A stretch of DNA of 64,000 nucleotides, from contig PGZV01000017.1 in the NCBI GenBank assembly GCA_002841495.1, forward strand, positions 54,467-118,466, read 5' to 3'. Shown here piece by piece: positions 8,656-18,296 of the stretch (positions are counted from its first letter, which is position 1; every line of letters starts with the position of its first letter). The stretch is from Firmicutes bacterium HGW-Firmicutes-2. GTDB taxonomy: Bacteria; Bacillota; Clostridia; Lachnospirales; Vallitaleaceae. The notes under the pieces are model-generated. The model was not told the DNA's origin and made no database searches. It saw nothing but the letters and a program-made list of their open reading frames with translations. The position numbers and the translations under genes were made by a program.

Positions 8656-10419
8656 ATGCTTTATCCAGAAGAGTTGATTGAAGAAATAAGAACTCAAAAC
8701 AATATCATTGACGTGGTATCGGAATATGTCCATATAACCAAAAAAGGCAGTTCTCATTTCGGTCTATGTCCTTTCCATAATGAAAAGTCTCCAAGTTTTT
8801 CTGTTAGTGAAGATAAGCAGATGTACTATTGTTTTGGATGCGGAGCCGGAGGCAATGTATATACCTTTGTTATGGAATATGAAAACTACAATTTTGTTGA
8901 AGCGATAAAAGCTTTGGCGGATAGAGCGCATATTCAACTGCCCGAGATGGAATATTCAGAAGCTCAGAAAAAAGAATTAAGCTTTAAGCAAAGACTGTTA
9001 GATGCTAACAAAGAAGCTGCACGATATTATTATTATCAAATGATGAACGATCCTAAGAAAAAAGCGATTTTGTACTTAGATAAAAGAGGTATTGATGAGA
9101 CCAATAGGAAAAAATTTGGTTTAGGTTATGCTAATTTTTTTAGAGATGATACCTATAGGTATTTGAGGAGTAAAGGCTTTACAGATCAAGAACTGTTTGA
9201 AGCCGGTTTAACTGCAAAAGAGAAGACGAAACAAGAATCTTATTATGATCGATTTTTTGATCGTCTTATGTTCCCGATTTTTGACATACATAACAGAGTT
9301 ATTGGTTTTGGTGGCCGTGTTTTAGGTGACAGTAACCCTAAGTATTTAAATACGGGCGAAACCAAGTTGTTTGATAAAAGCCGCAATCTGTATGGCATGA
9401 ACATTGCCAGAATGGCTCGAAATAAGAAACTGATTATCGTAGAAGGTTACATGGATGTTATTGCCCTGCATCAAGCAGGATTCACCACAGCTGTTGCATC
9501 CCTCGGTACTGCCTTTACAACAGGACATGCAAGCTTAATAAGACGTTATGCAGATGAAGTGGTCATTGCATATGATACAGACGAAGCTGGCGTTAACGCC
9601 ACACTAAGAGCGATTCCTATATTGAAGAAGGCGGACATTAGCGTTAGAGTGCTAAGTGTTGAAGGTGCCAAGGACCCGGATGAATATATTGAGTTGTTTG
9701 GTGCCAAAGGTTTTGCAGACTTGATTGAACGTGCTGAACCCAGTTTTATGTTTGAAATAAGACAGCTTGAGAAATCTCATAATCTTAAGGATCCGGAAGG
9801 TCGGACCAATTTTGATTATGCTTTAGCTAAAAAAATATTAACCCTGGAAAATGAAATTGAAAGGGAAAACTATCTGGATGCTGTGGTAGAAAAGTACAAT
9901 ATCAAGCGCAGCGCTATGGAAAGTCTTCTTGGGAAAATAGGAAAAAACATCGGTATAGCCAATCAACCAACAGATCATAGTGACGGGGTGACCAGTAGGG
10001 ACTCAAAGGATGTTATCATGAGGGCTCAAAAAAACATGTTAACCCTGATTACAAGTCATGAAAAGGTCTACAACGCCATTTTAGATCTCTTAAAACCGGA
10101 AGAGTTTTCCGATAACACATATAGGCAAATGGCTCAGATGGTTATGGAAGCCTATGAAAAGGATGAACCTATTGAACCGGCAAGTTTGATTCAACAGTTT
10201 GATACCATAGAAGAACAAAATAAGATTGCCAATATATTTAACAACAATATGCCCATAGAACACGCTGGACAATTTGAAAAAATGATAAAAGAAAATATTC
10301 AAATCATCAAGCGGCAACATATAGAGCAACTATCCAAACAAGTGAATGACCCGAAGCAGTTACAAGAGATGATCAACATGAAAAGACAGCTAGATAGCTT
10401 AAATATATCACTTGATTGA
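8656..10419 (+). CDS. dnaG: DNA primase
   Basis: A 587-residue primase that lays down RNA primers at the fork. The N-terminal CHC2 zinc finger is visible as Cys38, His41, Cys59 and Cys62. The TOPRIM domain carries [14 protein letters not shown] (Glu263-Gly264) and the AYDTDEAG pair (Asp307, Asp309). A C-terminal helicase-binding region follows from about residue 440. Length and order match the family. It is the second gene of the dgt-dnaG-rpoD operon, and its 3' end lies 40 bases before the chosen rpoD start. Confidence 0.97.
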   Translation: MLYPEELIEEIRTQNNIIDVVSEYVHITKKGSSHFGLCPFHNEKSPSFSVSEDKQMYYCFGCGAGGNVYTFVMEYENYNFVEAIKALADRAHIQLPEMEYSEAQKKELSFKQRLLDANKEAARYYYYQMMNDPKKKAILYLDKRGIDETNRKKFGLGYANFFRDDTYRYLRSKGFTDQELFEAGLTAKEKTKQESYYDRFFDRLMFPIFDIHNRVIGFGGRVLGDSNPKYLNTGETKLFDKSRNLYGMNIARMARNKKLIIVEGYMDVIALHQAGFTTAVASLGTAFTTGHASLIRRYADEVVIAYDTDEAGVNATLRAIPILKKADISVRVLSVEGAKDPDEYIELFGAKGFADLIERAEPSFMFEIRQLEKSHNLKDPEGRTNFDYALAKKILTLENEIERENYLDAVVEKYNIKRSAMESLLGKIGKNIGIANQPTDHSDGVTSRDSKDVIMRAQKNMLTLITSHEKVYNAILDLLKPEEFSDNTYRQMAQMVMEAYEKDEPIEPASLIQQFDTIEEQNKIANIFNNNMPIEHAGQFEKMIKENIQIIKRQHIEQLSKQVNDPKQLQEMINMKRQLDSLNISLD

Positions 10420-10459
10420 ACCAACCATAATCTATAGGATTAAGGAAAGGATTGAAAAA

Positions 10460-11584
10460 ATGGCTAAGAATAAACCAGAAGTAGAATCGTCAGAAGAGGA
10501 TATAGCATTGTTTCAAGAAAAACTAGTAGAATTATTAAATATTGCAAGAGAAAAAAAAGACGTTCTTGAGTATGCTGAGATTGAAAGACATTTCAAATCT
10601 CTTGAACTGACACCGGATCAAATTGAGCTTATTTATGAGTTCCTTGATAAAAATGATGTTGATGTTTTAGGTATGGTATCTGATGAAGATGATATTATCG
10701 AAGAGGAAGAAGAAGAAGAAGAAATCGAACTGGACTTATCCTTGCCCGACGGAATTAATATTGATGACCCTGTCCGTATGTATTTAAAAGAGATTGGAAA
10801 AGTAAGCCTTCTGACTGCTCAAGAAGAGATTGATCTAGCAAAAAGAATGGAAGCTGGGGATCTTCAAGCAAAACAACGCCTAGCAGAAGCCAACTTAAGA
10901 TTGGTAGTCAGCATTGCAAAGCGTTATGTAGGGCGAGGTATGCTGTTTCTTGACCTCATTCAAGAAGGAAATCTAGGTCTCATAAAAGCTGTAGAAAAAT
11001 TTGACTATAGAAAAGGTTATAAGTTCAGTACCTATGCGACGTGGTGGATACGACAAGCTATAACGAGAGCTATTGCTGATCAGGCTAGAACGATACGTAT
11101 ACCTGTACATATGGTTGAAACCATTAATAAACTGATTCGTGTCAGTCGACAACTCTTACAGGAGTTGGGTAGAGATCCATTACCGGAAGAAATTGGCGAA
11201 GAGCTAAATATGCCGGTTGAAAAGGTTCGTGAAATTCTTAAAATATCACAAGAGCCTGTCTCCTTAGAGACGCCAATCGGTGAAGAGGAAGACAGTCATT
11301 TAGGTGACTTTATTCAAGATGACAATGTACCAGTGCCTGCAGAGGCAGCAGCCTTTACCTTACTTAAAGAGCAGCTTGTTGAAGTGCTGGATACCTTAAC
11401 AGATCGCGAGCAAAAGGTCTTAAGATTAAGATTTGGTTTAGATGACGGACGTGCAAGAACACTAGAAGAAGTAGGCAAAGAGTTTAATGTGACAAGGGAA
11501 CGTATCAGACAAATTGAAGCCAAAGCTTTAAGGAAGTTGCGACACCCAAGCCGCAGTCGTAAACTAAAAGATTACTTGGAATAA
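10460..11584 (+). CDS. rpoD: Primary RNA polymerase sigma factor (sigma-70/SigA)
   Basis: A 374-residue group 1 sigma factor. A short region 1.1 with a run of about a dozen acidic residues ([17 protein letters not shown]) is followed by region 1.2 ([11 protein letters not shown]), region 2 with the -10 recognition and melting helices ([18 protein letters not shown]), region 3 and region 4 with the -35 helix-turn-helix ([23 protein letters not shown]). The start is the ATG at 10460 behind AAGGAAAGG; an earlier in-frame start overlapping dnaG is less likely. The classic dnaG-rpoD gene pair supports the call. Confidence 0.97.
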   Translation: MAKNKPEVESSEEDIALFQEKLVELLNIAREKKDVLEYAEIERHFKSLELTPDQIELIYEFLDKNDVDVLGMVSDEDDIIEEEEEEEEIELDLSLPDGINIDDPVRMYLKEIGKVSLLTAQEEIDLAKRMEAGDLQAKQRLAEANLRLVVSIAKRYVGRGMLFLDLIQEGNLGLIKAVEKFDYRKGYKFSTYATWWIRQAITRAIADQARTIRIPVHMVETINKLIRVSRQLLQELGRDPLPEEIGEELNMPVEKVREILKISQEPVSLETPIGEEEDSHLGDFIQDDNVPVPAEAAAFTLLKEQLVEVLDTLTDREQKVLRLRFGLDDGRARTLEEVGKEFNVTRERIRQIEAKALRKLRHPSRSRKLKDYLE

Positions 11585-11598
11585 TAAGAATGGTCTAA

Positions 11599-11636
11599 GG
11601 TCTTGGTTTTGGGGATACACTCCAAGACCAAGGCTT
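11599..11636 (+). terminator. Hairpin between rpoD and trmK
   Basis: GGTCTTGG (11599-11606) pairs with CCAAGACC (11622-11629), followed by a T-containing stretch (CTTTTCATTTC) rather than a clean T run. It is probably a partial terminator or mRNA 3'-end stabiliser after rpoD. Confidence 0.55.
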
Positions 11637-11676
11637 TTCATTTCTGAACATATACCAATATATTGGGAGGATTGCT

Positions 11677-12366
11677 ATGTTATCAGATCGTTTACAAGCC
11701 ATTGCAAAGCTTGTTCCTTATAACTCAATTGTTGCGGATATAGGAACCGACCATGGCTACTTGCCTATTGCACTGGTTAAGGCCAACCAGGTGTCAAAGG
11801 CATATGCTATGGATATTAATGAAGGACCCTTGTTAAAGGCCCAGGAAAATATTAGAGCCTATGGTTTGGATAAGCAGGTAATGCCACTCAAGTCTTCAGG
11901 CCTTGAACATTTACCGAAGGATGTGAAGGTTGTTGTCATAGCGGGTATGGGTGGTATACTAATAAGTAACATACTTGAGACCTCCAAACAAAAGCTTGAT
12001 TCTATAGACTCACTGATATTGTCACCCCACCTAGATGTACCTCATGTAAGAAGAACCGTTCATAAACTGGGTTTTCTTATTTCAGAAGAAAAAATGGTCC
12101 AAGATCAAGAAAAGTACTATTTTATTCTTAAGTGCGACCAGGGTGATGAGCACTATAGTGAAATAGAATATGAATACGGGAAAAAGCTCATGGAAGAAGG
12201 TTCACCTGTCTTTTTAGCATATTTAGAATCAGAAAAAAACAAACTTGAAAAAGTGATCAATCGTCTTATGACCATAGATGCAAAAAGTACAATTGGAAGA
12301 AGTAAAGTTCTAAAAGATAAATATGATACAATTGTAGAAATAAGGAGGCATCATGAAACTCAGTGA
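11677..12366 (+). CDS. trmK: tRNA (adenine(22)-N1)-methyltransferase
   Basis: A 229-residue SAM-dependent methyltransferase of the TrmK family, which methylates N1 of A22 in tRNA. The SAM-binding motif I VADIGTDHGYLPIAL is at residues ~19-33, motif II (AYAMDINEGPL) follows, and the conserved MGG of the family appears as IAGMGGILI near residue 90. Its C-terminal helical region overlaps the start of the next gene by 14 bases, so the two are translationally coupled. The trmK-nif3 pair after rpoD is a standard Firmicute arrangement. Confidence 0.92.
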   Translation: MLSDRLQAIAKLVPYNSIVADIGTDHGYLPIALVKANQVSKAYAMDINEGPLLKAQENIRAYGLDKQVMPLKSSGLEHLPKDVKVVVIAGMGGILISNILETSKQKLDSIDSLILSPHLDVPHVRRTVHKLGFLISEEKMVQDQEKYYFILKCDQGDEHYSEIEYEYGKKLMEEGSPVFLAYLESEKNKLEKVINRLMTIDAKSTIGRSKVLKDKYDTIVEIRRHHETQ

Positions 12367-13135
12367 AATAATAAAAATAATAGAAAGCATTATTCCAATA
12401 GAGGCTATAGAGCCGGGAGATCCTAGCGGGATTCAGATTGGCCAGTATCACAAAGACATTAAGCATATAAGAGTTGCCCTAGAAGCGTCAATTGATGTAA
12501 TAGAAGGTGCAATAAAAGATAAGGTAGACCTGCTTTTTGTACACCACCCTTTAATATATACACCATTACAAAGCATATGCGACGACACTGTTTCCGGAAG
12601 TAAAATATATAAGTTGATTCGCCATGATATTGCATTGTATGTGGCACATTCTAATATGGATCGCGCCACTAATGGCTTGAATCGGTACTTTGGTCATAAA
12701 ATAGGATTAGAGAATATAACAGAAATGAGCTTAGATATCCATGGCTATATTTTGTCAGGTAGCTTGAAGAAGCCAATGATCTTAAAAAACTATGTAGCTT
12801 CCTTGGGGAATCAGTTATCAACACCTAATCTTAAATATGTAGGTGACGATCAAAAAATCATAAAAAAGGTAGCCTTTGTAACAGGTAGTGGTATGTCCCT
12901 TCTAAAAGAAAAAATGTTTGAAGAAGTGGATGTGTTTTTGACAGGTGATCTAAAGTATCATGATGCTATGTGGGTTTACGAATCCGGATACAGTGTTATT
13001 GATGTCACTCACTATGGTAGTGAAATCATAGTCACGGATCTTATGGAGGCGCTTTTGGAAGAACATATGGACAAAAGCGTCATGGTGACTAAAGACAACT
13101 ATTTGATCAACCCAATAAAAAATAGCGAGGTGTAA
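12353..13135 (+). CDS. Nif3-like dinuclear metal-center protein
   Basis: A 260-residue member of the Nif3/YqfO (NGG1p-interacting factor 3) family, which forms hexamers with a two-metal site. The first metal motif DLLFVHHPL is near residue 60, and a second (ALYVAHSNMDRATNG) is near residue 100. The C-terminal third has the DVFLTGDLKYHDA pattern that provides further ligands. The family's activity is unsettled; GTP cyclohydrolase-like or hydrolase roles have been proposed. This is the short form, lacking the inserted PII-like domain of YqfO (~370 residues). Confidence 0.9.
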   Translation: MKLSEIIKIIESIIPIEAIEPGDPSGIQIGQYHKDIKHIRVALEASIDVIEGAIKDKVDLLFVHHPLIYTPLQSICDDTVSGSKIYKLIRHDIALYVAHSNMDRATNGLNRYFGHKIGLENITEMSLDIHGYILSGSLKKPMILKNYVASLGNQLSTPNLKYVGDDQKIIKKVAFVTGSGMSLLKEKMFEEVDVFLTGDLKYHDAMWVYESGYSVIDVTHYGSEIIVTDLMEALLEEHMDKSVMVTKDNYLINPIKNSEV

Positions 13136-13137
13136 GT

Positions 13138-14802
13138 ATGAATAATATGATTAAGATTAATGTGATGAATGATGAAGTAGAAGTGAAGGTGGGGACCACT
13201 TTATTAGAGTTGGCATCTGTTTACCAATCCCAATTTCAAACACCTATTGTACTGGCTATTGTCGATACCAAGCTCAGTGAATTGAACCAAAAAATTAAAG
13301 AGCCATGTAAAGTGGTGTTTCTTGATATTTTAAATAAGGATGGCTTTAGAACATACCAGCGTAGTCTATCTTTTGTGTTGATTAAAGCGGCACATGATGT
13401 AATAGGTCATCAAGAACATATCAAGGTGATTGTTCAGTATTCAATTAACTACGGATTTTATTGTGAAATTGAACCGAAAAGACTTTTGAAGACGGGTACA
13501 CTGACAAAAATTAAAGAAAGAATGATTGAGCTTATTCATTTGGGTTTGCCCTTTGTTAAAGAAACAGTAAAAACCGATGAAGCCATTAAAATATTTGAAA
13601 ATCAATATATGGAAGATAAAGTAAAACTATTTAAATACCGCCGAGTGTCCAATGTTAATTTATACCGTTTCGATGATTTTTATGACTATTTTTATGGATA
13701 CATGGTGCCGGATACAAGTTATTTAAAGGTATTTGAACTGTATCCATATGAAGACGGTATGATTTTGCAATTTATCGACTTTAGAGATCCCAGTAAAGCG
13801 GCTCATTTTGAACCGGACAAGATGTTATTTGAGACACTAAAAAATGCCACGGATTGGGGACATCTAATGGAAGTCGATACTGTGGGAGACCTTAATGATG
13901 TTATTTCACAGGGGAAAATGAATGAGCTTATTATGGTACAAGAAGCATTAATGGAGAAGAAAATTGGAAGAATTGCAGACCATATAATGAAGGATATTCA
14001 GCATAAGAAATTTGTCTTTATTGCCGGTCCTTCATCCTCGGGAAAAACTACTTTTGCCCATAGGTTGTCGATACAACTTAGGTCATTGGGTTTAAGACCT
14101 ATGCCCATTTCTTTAGATAACTATTTTGTGAATCGAGAAGATACACCTCTTGATGAAAATGGTGTTTATAATTTTGAATGTCTTGAAGCCCTTGATATAG
14201 CCCAATTTAATCTGGATATGCATCAACTCTTAAAAGGAGAAATGGTATCCATGCCGTCATTTGATTTTATTTCAGGCCTAAGGCAGTATAAAGGAGATAT
14301 TCTTAAGTTGGAAGATAATACAATACTGGTTATCGAAGGTATACATGGCTTGAATCCAAAGTTATCCTCAGCCATTCCGGAAGAAAATAAGTATAAGATC
14401 TACATCAGTGCACTGACCCAGTTGAACATTGATAACCACAACCGAGTACCGACAACAGATGCAAGGCTACTCAGACGTATGGTTAGAGACAATCAATATA
14501 GAGGTGCATCCGCTACAAAAACACTTGGCATGTGGCCTTCTGTCCGAAATGGTGAAGAACAGTATATTTTCCCCTTTCAAGAAGAAGCGGATGCGATGTT
14601 TAATTCTTCTCTCATTTATGAGCTTTCTGTGTTGAAACAATATGCAGAGCCATTATTATTTAATGTGCCAAGAGCCAGTAATGAATATTTAGAGGCTAAA
14701 AGACTGATTAAGTTTTTAGATTATTTCTTAGGGGTATCGAGTGAAAGTATACCGAATAACTCAATTATAAGGGAGTTTATCGGTGGATCCAACTTTAGGT
14801 AA
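13138..14802 (+). CDS. Nucleoside kinase (uridine kinase-like) with N-terminal TGS domain
   Basis: A 554-residue fusion protein. Residues 1-60 form a TGS-like ubiquitin fold (ThrRS/GTPase/SpoT type). Residues ~65-220 resemble the threonyl-tRNA synthetase second additional domain. Residues ~285-500 are a P-loop kinase of the uridine kinase/phosphoribulokinase class, with Walker A AGPSSSGKTTFAHRL and the DNYFVNREDTPLDENG motif. The family is annotated as nucleoside kinase in Firmicutes and Thermotogae; the favoured nucleoside is not visible. The stop-to-start distance from the Nif3 gene is 2 bases, so they are coupled. Confidence 0.88.
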   Translation: MNNMIKINVMNDEVEVKVGTTLLELASVYQSQFQTPIVLAIVDTKLSELNQKIKEPCKVVFLDILNKDGFRTYQRSLSFVLIKAAHDVIGHQEHIKVIVQYSINYGFYCEIEPKRLLKTGTLTKIKERMIELIHLGLPFVKETVKTDEAIKIFENQYMEDKVKLFKYRRVSNVNLYRFDDFYDYFYGYMVPDTSYLKVFELYPYEDGMILQFIDFRDPSKAAHFEPDKMLFETLKNATDWGHLMEVDTVGDLNDVISQGKMNELIMVQEALMEKKIGRIADHIMKDIQHKKFVFIAGPSSSGKTTFAHRLSIQLRSLGLRPMPISLDNYFVNREDTPLDENGVYNFECLEALDIAQFNLDMHQLLKGEMVSMPSFDFISGLRQYKGDILKLEDNTILVIEGIHGLNPKLSSAIPEENKYKIYISALTQLNIDNHNRVPTTDARLLRRMVRDNQYRGASATKTLGMWPSVRNGEEQYIFPFQEEADAMFNSSLIYELSVLKQYAEPLLFNVPRASNEYLEAKRLIKFLDYFLGVSSESIPNNSIIREFIGGSNFR

Positions 14803-14808
14803 AGCAGG

Positions 14809-15486
14809 ATGAATATACTATATGAAGATAAAGATATCATTGTCATTATTAAACCAAAAGGGGTGCCAAGTCAACCGGATTTATCCGGAGATCAGAATAT
14901 ATATGATGAAGTATTAGAATATGTGCGTCATGAGAATAAAAACATCAATCTTGGAATGATTCAAAGATTAGATCGACCGGTTGGCGGTATCATGGTATTG
15001 ACCAAATCATCAGTAGCCCATAAAGCCTTCACACAGGAATCATGTCTCACTAAAAAATATCTAGCAGTCGTTGAAGGCGAAGCGAAGAAAGAGGCAAGAT
15101 TAGTCAATTACTTACAAAAGGTTAGAGGTAACAGGACGCTTGTTACTTCTAAACAGGTACCACAGGCTAAGAAAGCAATATTAACCTATAGATGTATGAA
15201 AGAAGCAGTGATTGAAGGACAATCCTACAGCCTATTGGAGATTGAACTGGAAACAGGTAGACATCACCAGATTAGAGCTCAAATGGCCCATCACAGACTA
15301 CCACTTGTTGGTGACACAAAATACAATAGTATAAAACAAGGTGTATGGGTAGATATCGGACTTCAAGCCTATAAACTTGAAATCGACCATCCGATTACAG
15401 GCAGTCGATTGTCATTTGAACATATTTGCAAGGATCATCCTTTTGATATTTTCTTTGAAAATGAAGAGGATTATGAAACTTTATAA
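14809..15486 (+). CDS. RluA-family rRNA/tRNA pseudouridine synthase
   Basis: A 225-residue pseudouridine synthase of the RluA family. The catalytic motif is MIQRLDRPVGGIMVLTKS (around residues 46-63), with the Asp of RLD as nucleophile. The conserved ETGRHHQIRAQMA stretch lies near residue 160. It lacks an N-terminal S4 domain, so it is the short form that usually acts alone on rRNA or tRNA. The target uridine cannot be told from sequence. It begins 6 bases after the kinase gene and ends the long operon; the 6S RNA gene with its own promoter follows. Confidence 0.9.
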   Translation: MNILYEDKDIIVIIKPKGVPSQPDLSGDQNIYDEVLEYVRHENKNINLGMIQRLDRPVGGIMVLTKSSVAHKAFTQESCLTKKYLAVVEGEAKKEARLVNYLQKVRGNRTLVTSKQVPQAKKAILTYRCMKEAVIEGQSYSLLEIELETGRHHQIRAQMAHHRLPLVGDTKYNSIKQGVWVDIGLQAYKLEIDHPITGSRLSFEHICKDHPFDIFFENEEDYETL

Positions 15487-15520
15487 AAAGTTATGTTAAT
15501 GTCTGAATATGCCGGATTAT

Positions 15521-15549
15521 TTGATTTTGCGGACCTATGATGTTATAAT
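15521..15549 (+). promoter_or_regulatory. Sigma-A promoter of 6S RNA
   Basis: TTGATT (15521-15526), a 17-base spacer and a perfect TATAAT (15544-15549). The predicted start, about 15556, agrees with the 5' end expected from the RNA fold. Confidence 0.85.
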
Positions 15550-15555
15550 GAGTAA

Positions 15556-15748
15556 AAGAAAGATACTTCCTGGGGTGTTCGGAGAAACCTGTATTTTGAA
15601 CCTACATAGTAACATTGGGAATCCTATATTTTATGTTGGACGTCAAGCCTTCTTGAATGGAAGACGAAAAGCATCGTGCGGATACCCACCTAGCCGAAGC
15701 TAGGGATCAAAATCCGGGGAACGGCATTTCGGGTAATCATTTAAAAAA
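15556..15748 (+). ncRNA. ssrS: 6S RNA
   Basis: A non-coding RNA of about 190 bases with the fold of 6S RNA, which binds the housekeeping RNA polymerase holoenzyme by mimicking an open promoter. The closing stem has the classic form: 5' arm CCTGGGGTGTTCGG (from ~15569) and 3' arm CGGCATTTCGGG (to ~15733). The core ten positions all pair if G-U pairs are allowed. The arms flank a large internal loop and a GC-containing apical region (around GCCTTCTTGAATGGAAGACG and ACCTAGCCGAAGCTAGG). A good promoter precedes it and a hairpin terminator follows. The ends are estimated to within about 10 bases. The short open frame at 15509-15703 is an accident of this region. Confidence 0.85.
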
Positions 15749-15790
15749 TAAACTGTTACTTCCTTTAGAGGATGTAACAGTTATTTTTTA
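15745..15790. terminator. Terminator for 6S RNA and aroA
   Basis: AACTGTTAC pairs with GTAACAGTT around a short loop, with A-rich and T-rich flanks. It lies between the 6S gene and the converging aroA gene and can serve both. Confidence 0.85.
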
Positions 15791-15801
15791 TTATTAAGGT
15801 T

Positions 15802-17082
15802 TTATTTGGTCGTAAGTGAACTTAAGTCAGATTCAAAATTTGGATAGGAGATCGCAATACAAGCACTGTCTTCAATAGTTGTAGGACCATGAGCACCAAG
15901 TGCTGCAATAGCCAGCGACATAGCAACCCTATGATCATCATAACTTTTCACCAGCGCACCGTATATCGTATTACCGCCAACGATAATCATACCATCAGCT
16001 GTGGCTTCAATATCAATGTTCATTTTTGCAAGTTCGCAGACCATCGTATCAATGCGATTGGTTTCCTTAACCTTCAGTTCGCTGGCATCTTTAATGGTAG
16101 TCGTACCTTCTGCATACGCTGCAGCAACCGCTATAACAGGTATTTCATCAATCAAAGTCGGAATAATATCACCTTCAACAATAGTGCCAATCAGTTTGCT
16201 TGACCTGATATGAAGGTCTGCTATAGGTTCGCCGTTAACAGTACGCGGGTTCATAATCTCAATAGAACCATTCATTTTTTTGAGAACATGAATGATACCA
16301 TCTCTCGTTGGGTTAACACCCACATCCTTTAATATAAGTTCACTGTCAGGGCAAATCAGTCCGGCGACCATAAAAAATGCAGCGGAGGATATGTCAGAGG
16401 GCACAATGACATGATTTGCAAACAATTCTTTGATAGGATGGCTGGTTATTAAAGAACCTTCTATTTCAACTTGGGCACCAAAATGATTGAGCATAATTTC
16501 AGAATGGTTTCTGGAGAGTGTAGGTTCTTTAACGGTTGAAGTTAAACCTGTATATAGGTTGGCTAATAATATGGATGATTTGATTTGGGCGCTTGCAACC
16601 GGAGAAATATAGTCAATGGGCTTTAATAGACTAGGCTTGATAGATAAAGGTGCAAGGCCGTTGCTGGAGAGACTGCTTATGTTTGCGTTCATGGAAGTAA
16701 GCGGGCGAATGATACGATCCATTGGTCGTTTTCTAATAGAAGCATCACCGGTTATTTCGACTTCAAAAGCCTGACCGGATAAAATACCGGACATGAGGCG
16801 CATCGTTGTACCGCTATTGCCGACATCCAAAACTGAATCCGGTTTTGTTAAACCGTATAGACCCTTGCCTTGTATGGTGACTTTGTCATGTACTTGTTCT
16901 ATGTGTATGCCCATTTGTCTGAAACAGGCAATGGTTGACAGACAGTCATCTCCGGTTAAAAAACCCTCGACAGTGGTCGTACCTTTTGCTAGGGCGCCAA
17001 ACATAATAGAACGATGAGATATGGACTTATCTCCAGGTACTTTTAATGTACCTTTTAGTTGTTTTACAGGTTGAATATGCAT
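15802..17082 (-). CDS. aroA: 3-phosphoshikimate 1-carboxyvinyltransferase (EPSP synthase)
   Basis: A 426-residue enzyme of the shikimate pathway, joining shikimate-3-phosphate and PEP. The N-terminal GDKSISHRSIMFGALA (from residue ~18) and the LDVGNSGTTMRLMSG motif around residue 80 are family hallmarks, and DDHRVAMSLA near the C-terminus closes the active site. The start at 17082 follows GGAGG; a longer reading would extend 14 codons into the tyrA end. It is the last gene of the minus-strand hisC-tyrA-aroA unit, 19 bases after tyrA. Confidence 0.95.
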   Translation of the reverse strand: MHIQPVKQLKGTLKVPGDKSISHRSIMFGALAKGTTTVEGFLTGDDCLSTIACFRQMGIHIEQVHDKVTIQGKGLYGLTKPDSVLDVGNSGTTMRLMSGILSGQAFEVEITGDASIRKRPMDRIIRPLTSMNANISSLSSNGLAPLSIKPSLLKPIDYISPVASAQIKSSILLANLYTGLTSTVKEPTLSRNHSEIMLNHFGAQVEIEGSLITSHPIKELFANHVIVPSDISSAAFFMVAGLICPDSELILKDVGVNPTRDGIIHVLKKMNGSIEIMNPRTVNGEPIADLHIRSSKLIGTIVEGDIIPTLIDEIPVIAVAAAYAEGTTTIKDASELKVKETNRIDTMVCELAKMNIDIEATADGMIIVGGNTIYGALVKSYDDHRVAMSLAIAALGAHGPTTIEDSACIAISYPNFESDLSSLTTK

Positions 17083-17101
17083 ATAAAACCTCCTATTAGC
17101 T

Positions 17102-18193
17102 TTAAGTGTAGATGGTATAACCAAGATTACGTAATAATGTTATGCTCAGATCCATATGGCTTTGATCTTCAAAAAGTATGTTGAGCACACCATTGTCAAT
17201 TTCTCTATTGTTGATGATGCCGATATTTTTAATATTTATTTTTGCGTCACTTAAGAGTGTGGCAATTTTTGCGATGATACCGGGTTCATCTTCTACATCA
17301 ACACTAAAGCTATATTGTCTTGGAAAAATGCCGGATGAAGTATCGTTGAATGTATTTCTATAATCTTGGGCTTCGCTGAAAAGCGCATAAAGATGCTGGG
17401 CATCTTCTTTCATAATATAATCTTCTACTGTAGTCAACATGGTTTTATAATGCTCAAGCACATCTAAAATCGGTTGTTTGTTGCTTAAACAAATTTGCTG
17501 CCACATAACCGGTGAAGCGGAGGCAATACGAGTGATATCTTTAAAGCCACCTGCGGCTAAAGTATGCATATAACCATCTTCAGTATCCAGATGCTTTACT
17601 GCATTGACAATGAGTGCTGCAAGGACATGGGGTACATGACTAATTGAGGCTGTTGTTTTGTCGTGGACAGAAGCATCCATTATAAGAGGTATACTATCAA
17701 TGCTAAGGACAAGATTCTTTAAGACTTCAACATCTCCAAGTGTGGATGTTTTAGATGGGGTCAGTATATAGAATATGTTTTCAAACAGTTGAGAAGAAGA
17801 GGCCTCGTAACCACTTTTTTCTGATCCTGTCATAGGATGTCCACCCACAAACTTAATCTTAGTTCCCAACCCATCAAGGGCATCATGGATATCACATTTG
17901 GTAGAACCCACATCTGTCACAATACAATTTTCATGAACAATACCGACGAGTTTTTTAAACATCTCAATATTGACCTTCACAGGACAACATAAGAAAATCA
18001 AATCACAGGATTCAAAGCCATCATCTAAAGAAGTTGCAATTTGATCAAGGACACCATCATTGATTGCTTGGTGTAATGGTTCCGGGTGAAGATCATAAGC
18101 AATCATTTTTTTGGCTAGCCCATATTTTTTAATGCTTTTTGCGATGGATCCGCCAATAAGTCCGAATCCAATAAAACCAATCTGATCAATCAT
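17102..18193 (-). CDS. tyrA: Prephenate dehydrogenase with C-terminal ACT domain
   Basis: A 363-residue NAD-dependent dehydrogenase that turns prephenate into 4-hydroxyphenylpyruvate for tyrosine. The Rossmann motif GFGLIGGS is at residues 9-16, and the helical dimer domain contains GGHPMTGSEKSGYEAS near residue 125. From about residue 285 an ACT domain is seen (VDVEDEPGIIAKIATLLSDA), the likely site for tyrosine feedback as in other Firmicutes. The start at 18193 lies behind AAGGAAGG. It sits between hisC and aroA in one unit. Confidence 0.93.
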   Translation of the reverse strand: MIDQIGFIGFGLIGGSIAKSIKKYGLAKKMIAYDLHPEPLHQAINDGVLDQIATSLDDGFESCDLIFLCCPVKVNIEMFKKLVGIVHENCIVTDVGSTKCDIHDALDGLGTKIKFVGGHPMTGSEKSGYEASSSQLFENIFYILTPSKTSTLGDVEVLKNLVLSIDSIPLIMDASVHDKTTASISHVPHVLAALIVNAVKHLDTEDGYMHTLAAGGFKDITRIASASPVMWQQICLSNKQPILDVLEHYKTMLTTVEDYIMKEDAQHLYALFSEAQDYRNTFNDTSSGIFPRQYSFSVDVEDEPGIIAKIATLLSDAKINIKNIGIINNREIDNGVLNILFEDQSHMDLSITLLRNLGYTIYT

Positions 18194-18262
18194 CTGTCTA
18201 TCCTTCCTTAAGTATGATGCATAACGATAGTGTTGATACATTCGTAACTAATATTCTTTGAT

Positions 18263-18296
18263 GAAAGTTCAACATATAGTTTTGATACATTACCCA
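18263..18296. repeat. R1 repeat relic (right half)
   Basis: GAAAGTTCAA followed by ATATAGTTTTGAT and CATTACCC matches the right half of the 87-bp R1 element (full copies at 26499 and 55381) with few changes. It lies between tyrA and hisC and overlaps the last codons of hisC. Confidence 0.7.

Noticed and set aside
15509-15703. A 64-codon open frame
   Set aside because: It starts inside the 6S promoter and runs through the 6S RNA, has no ribosome site and no protein-like pattern.
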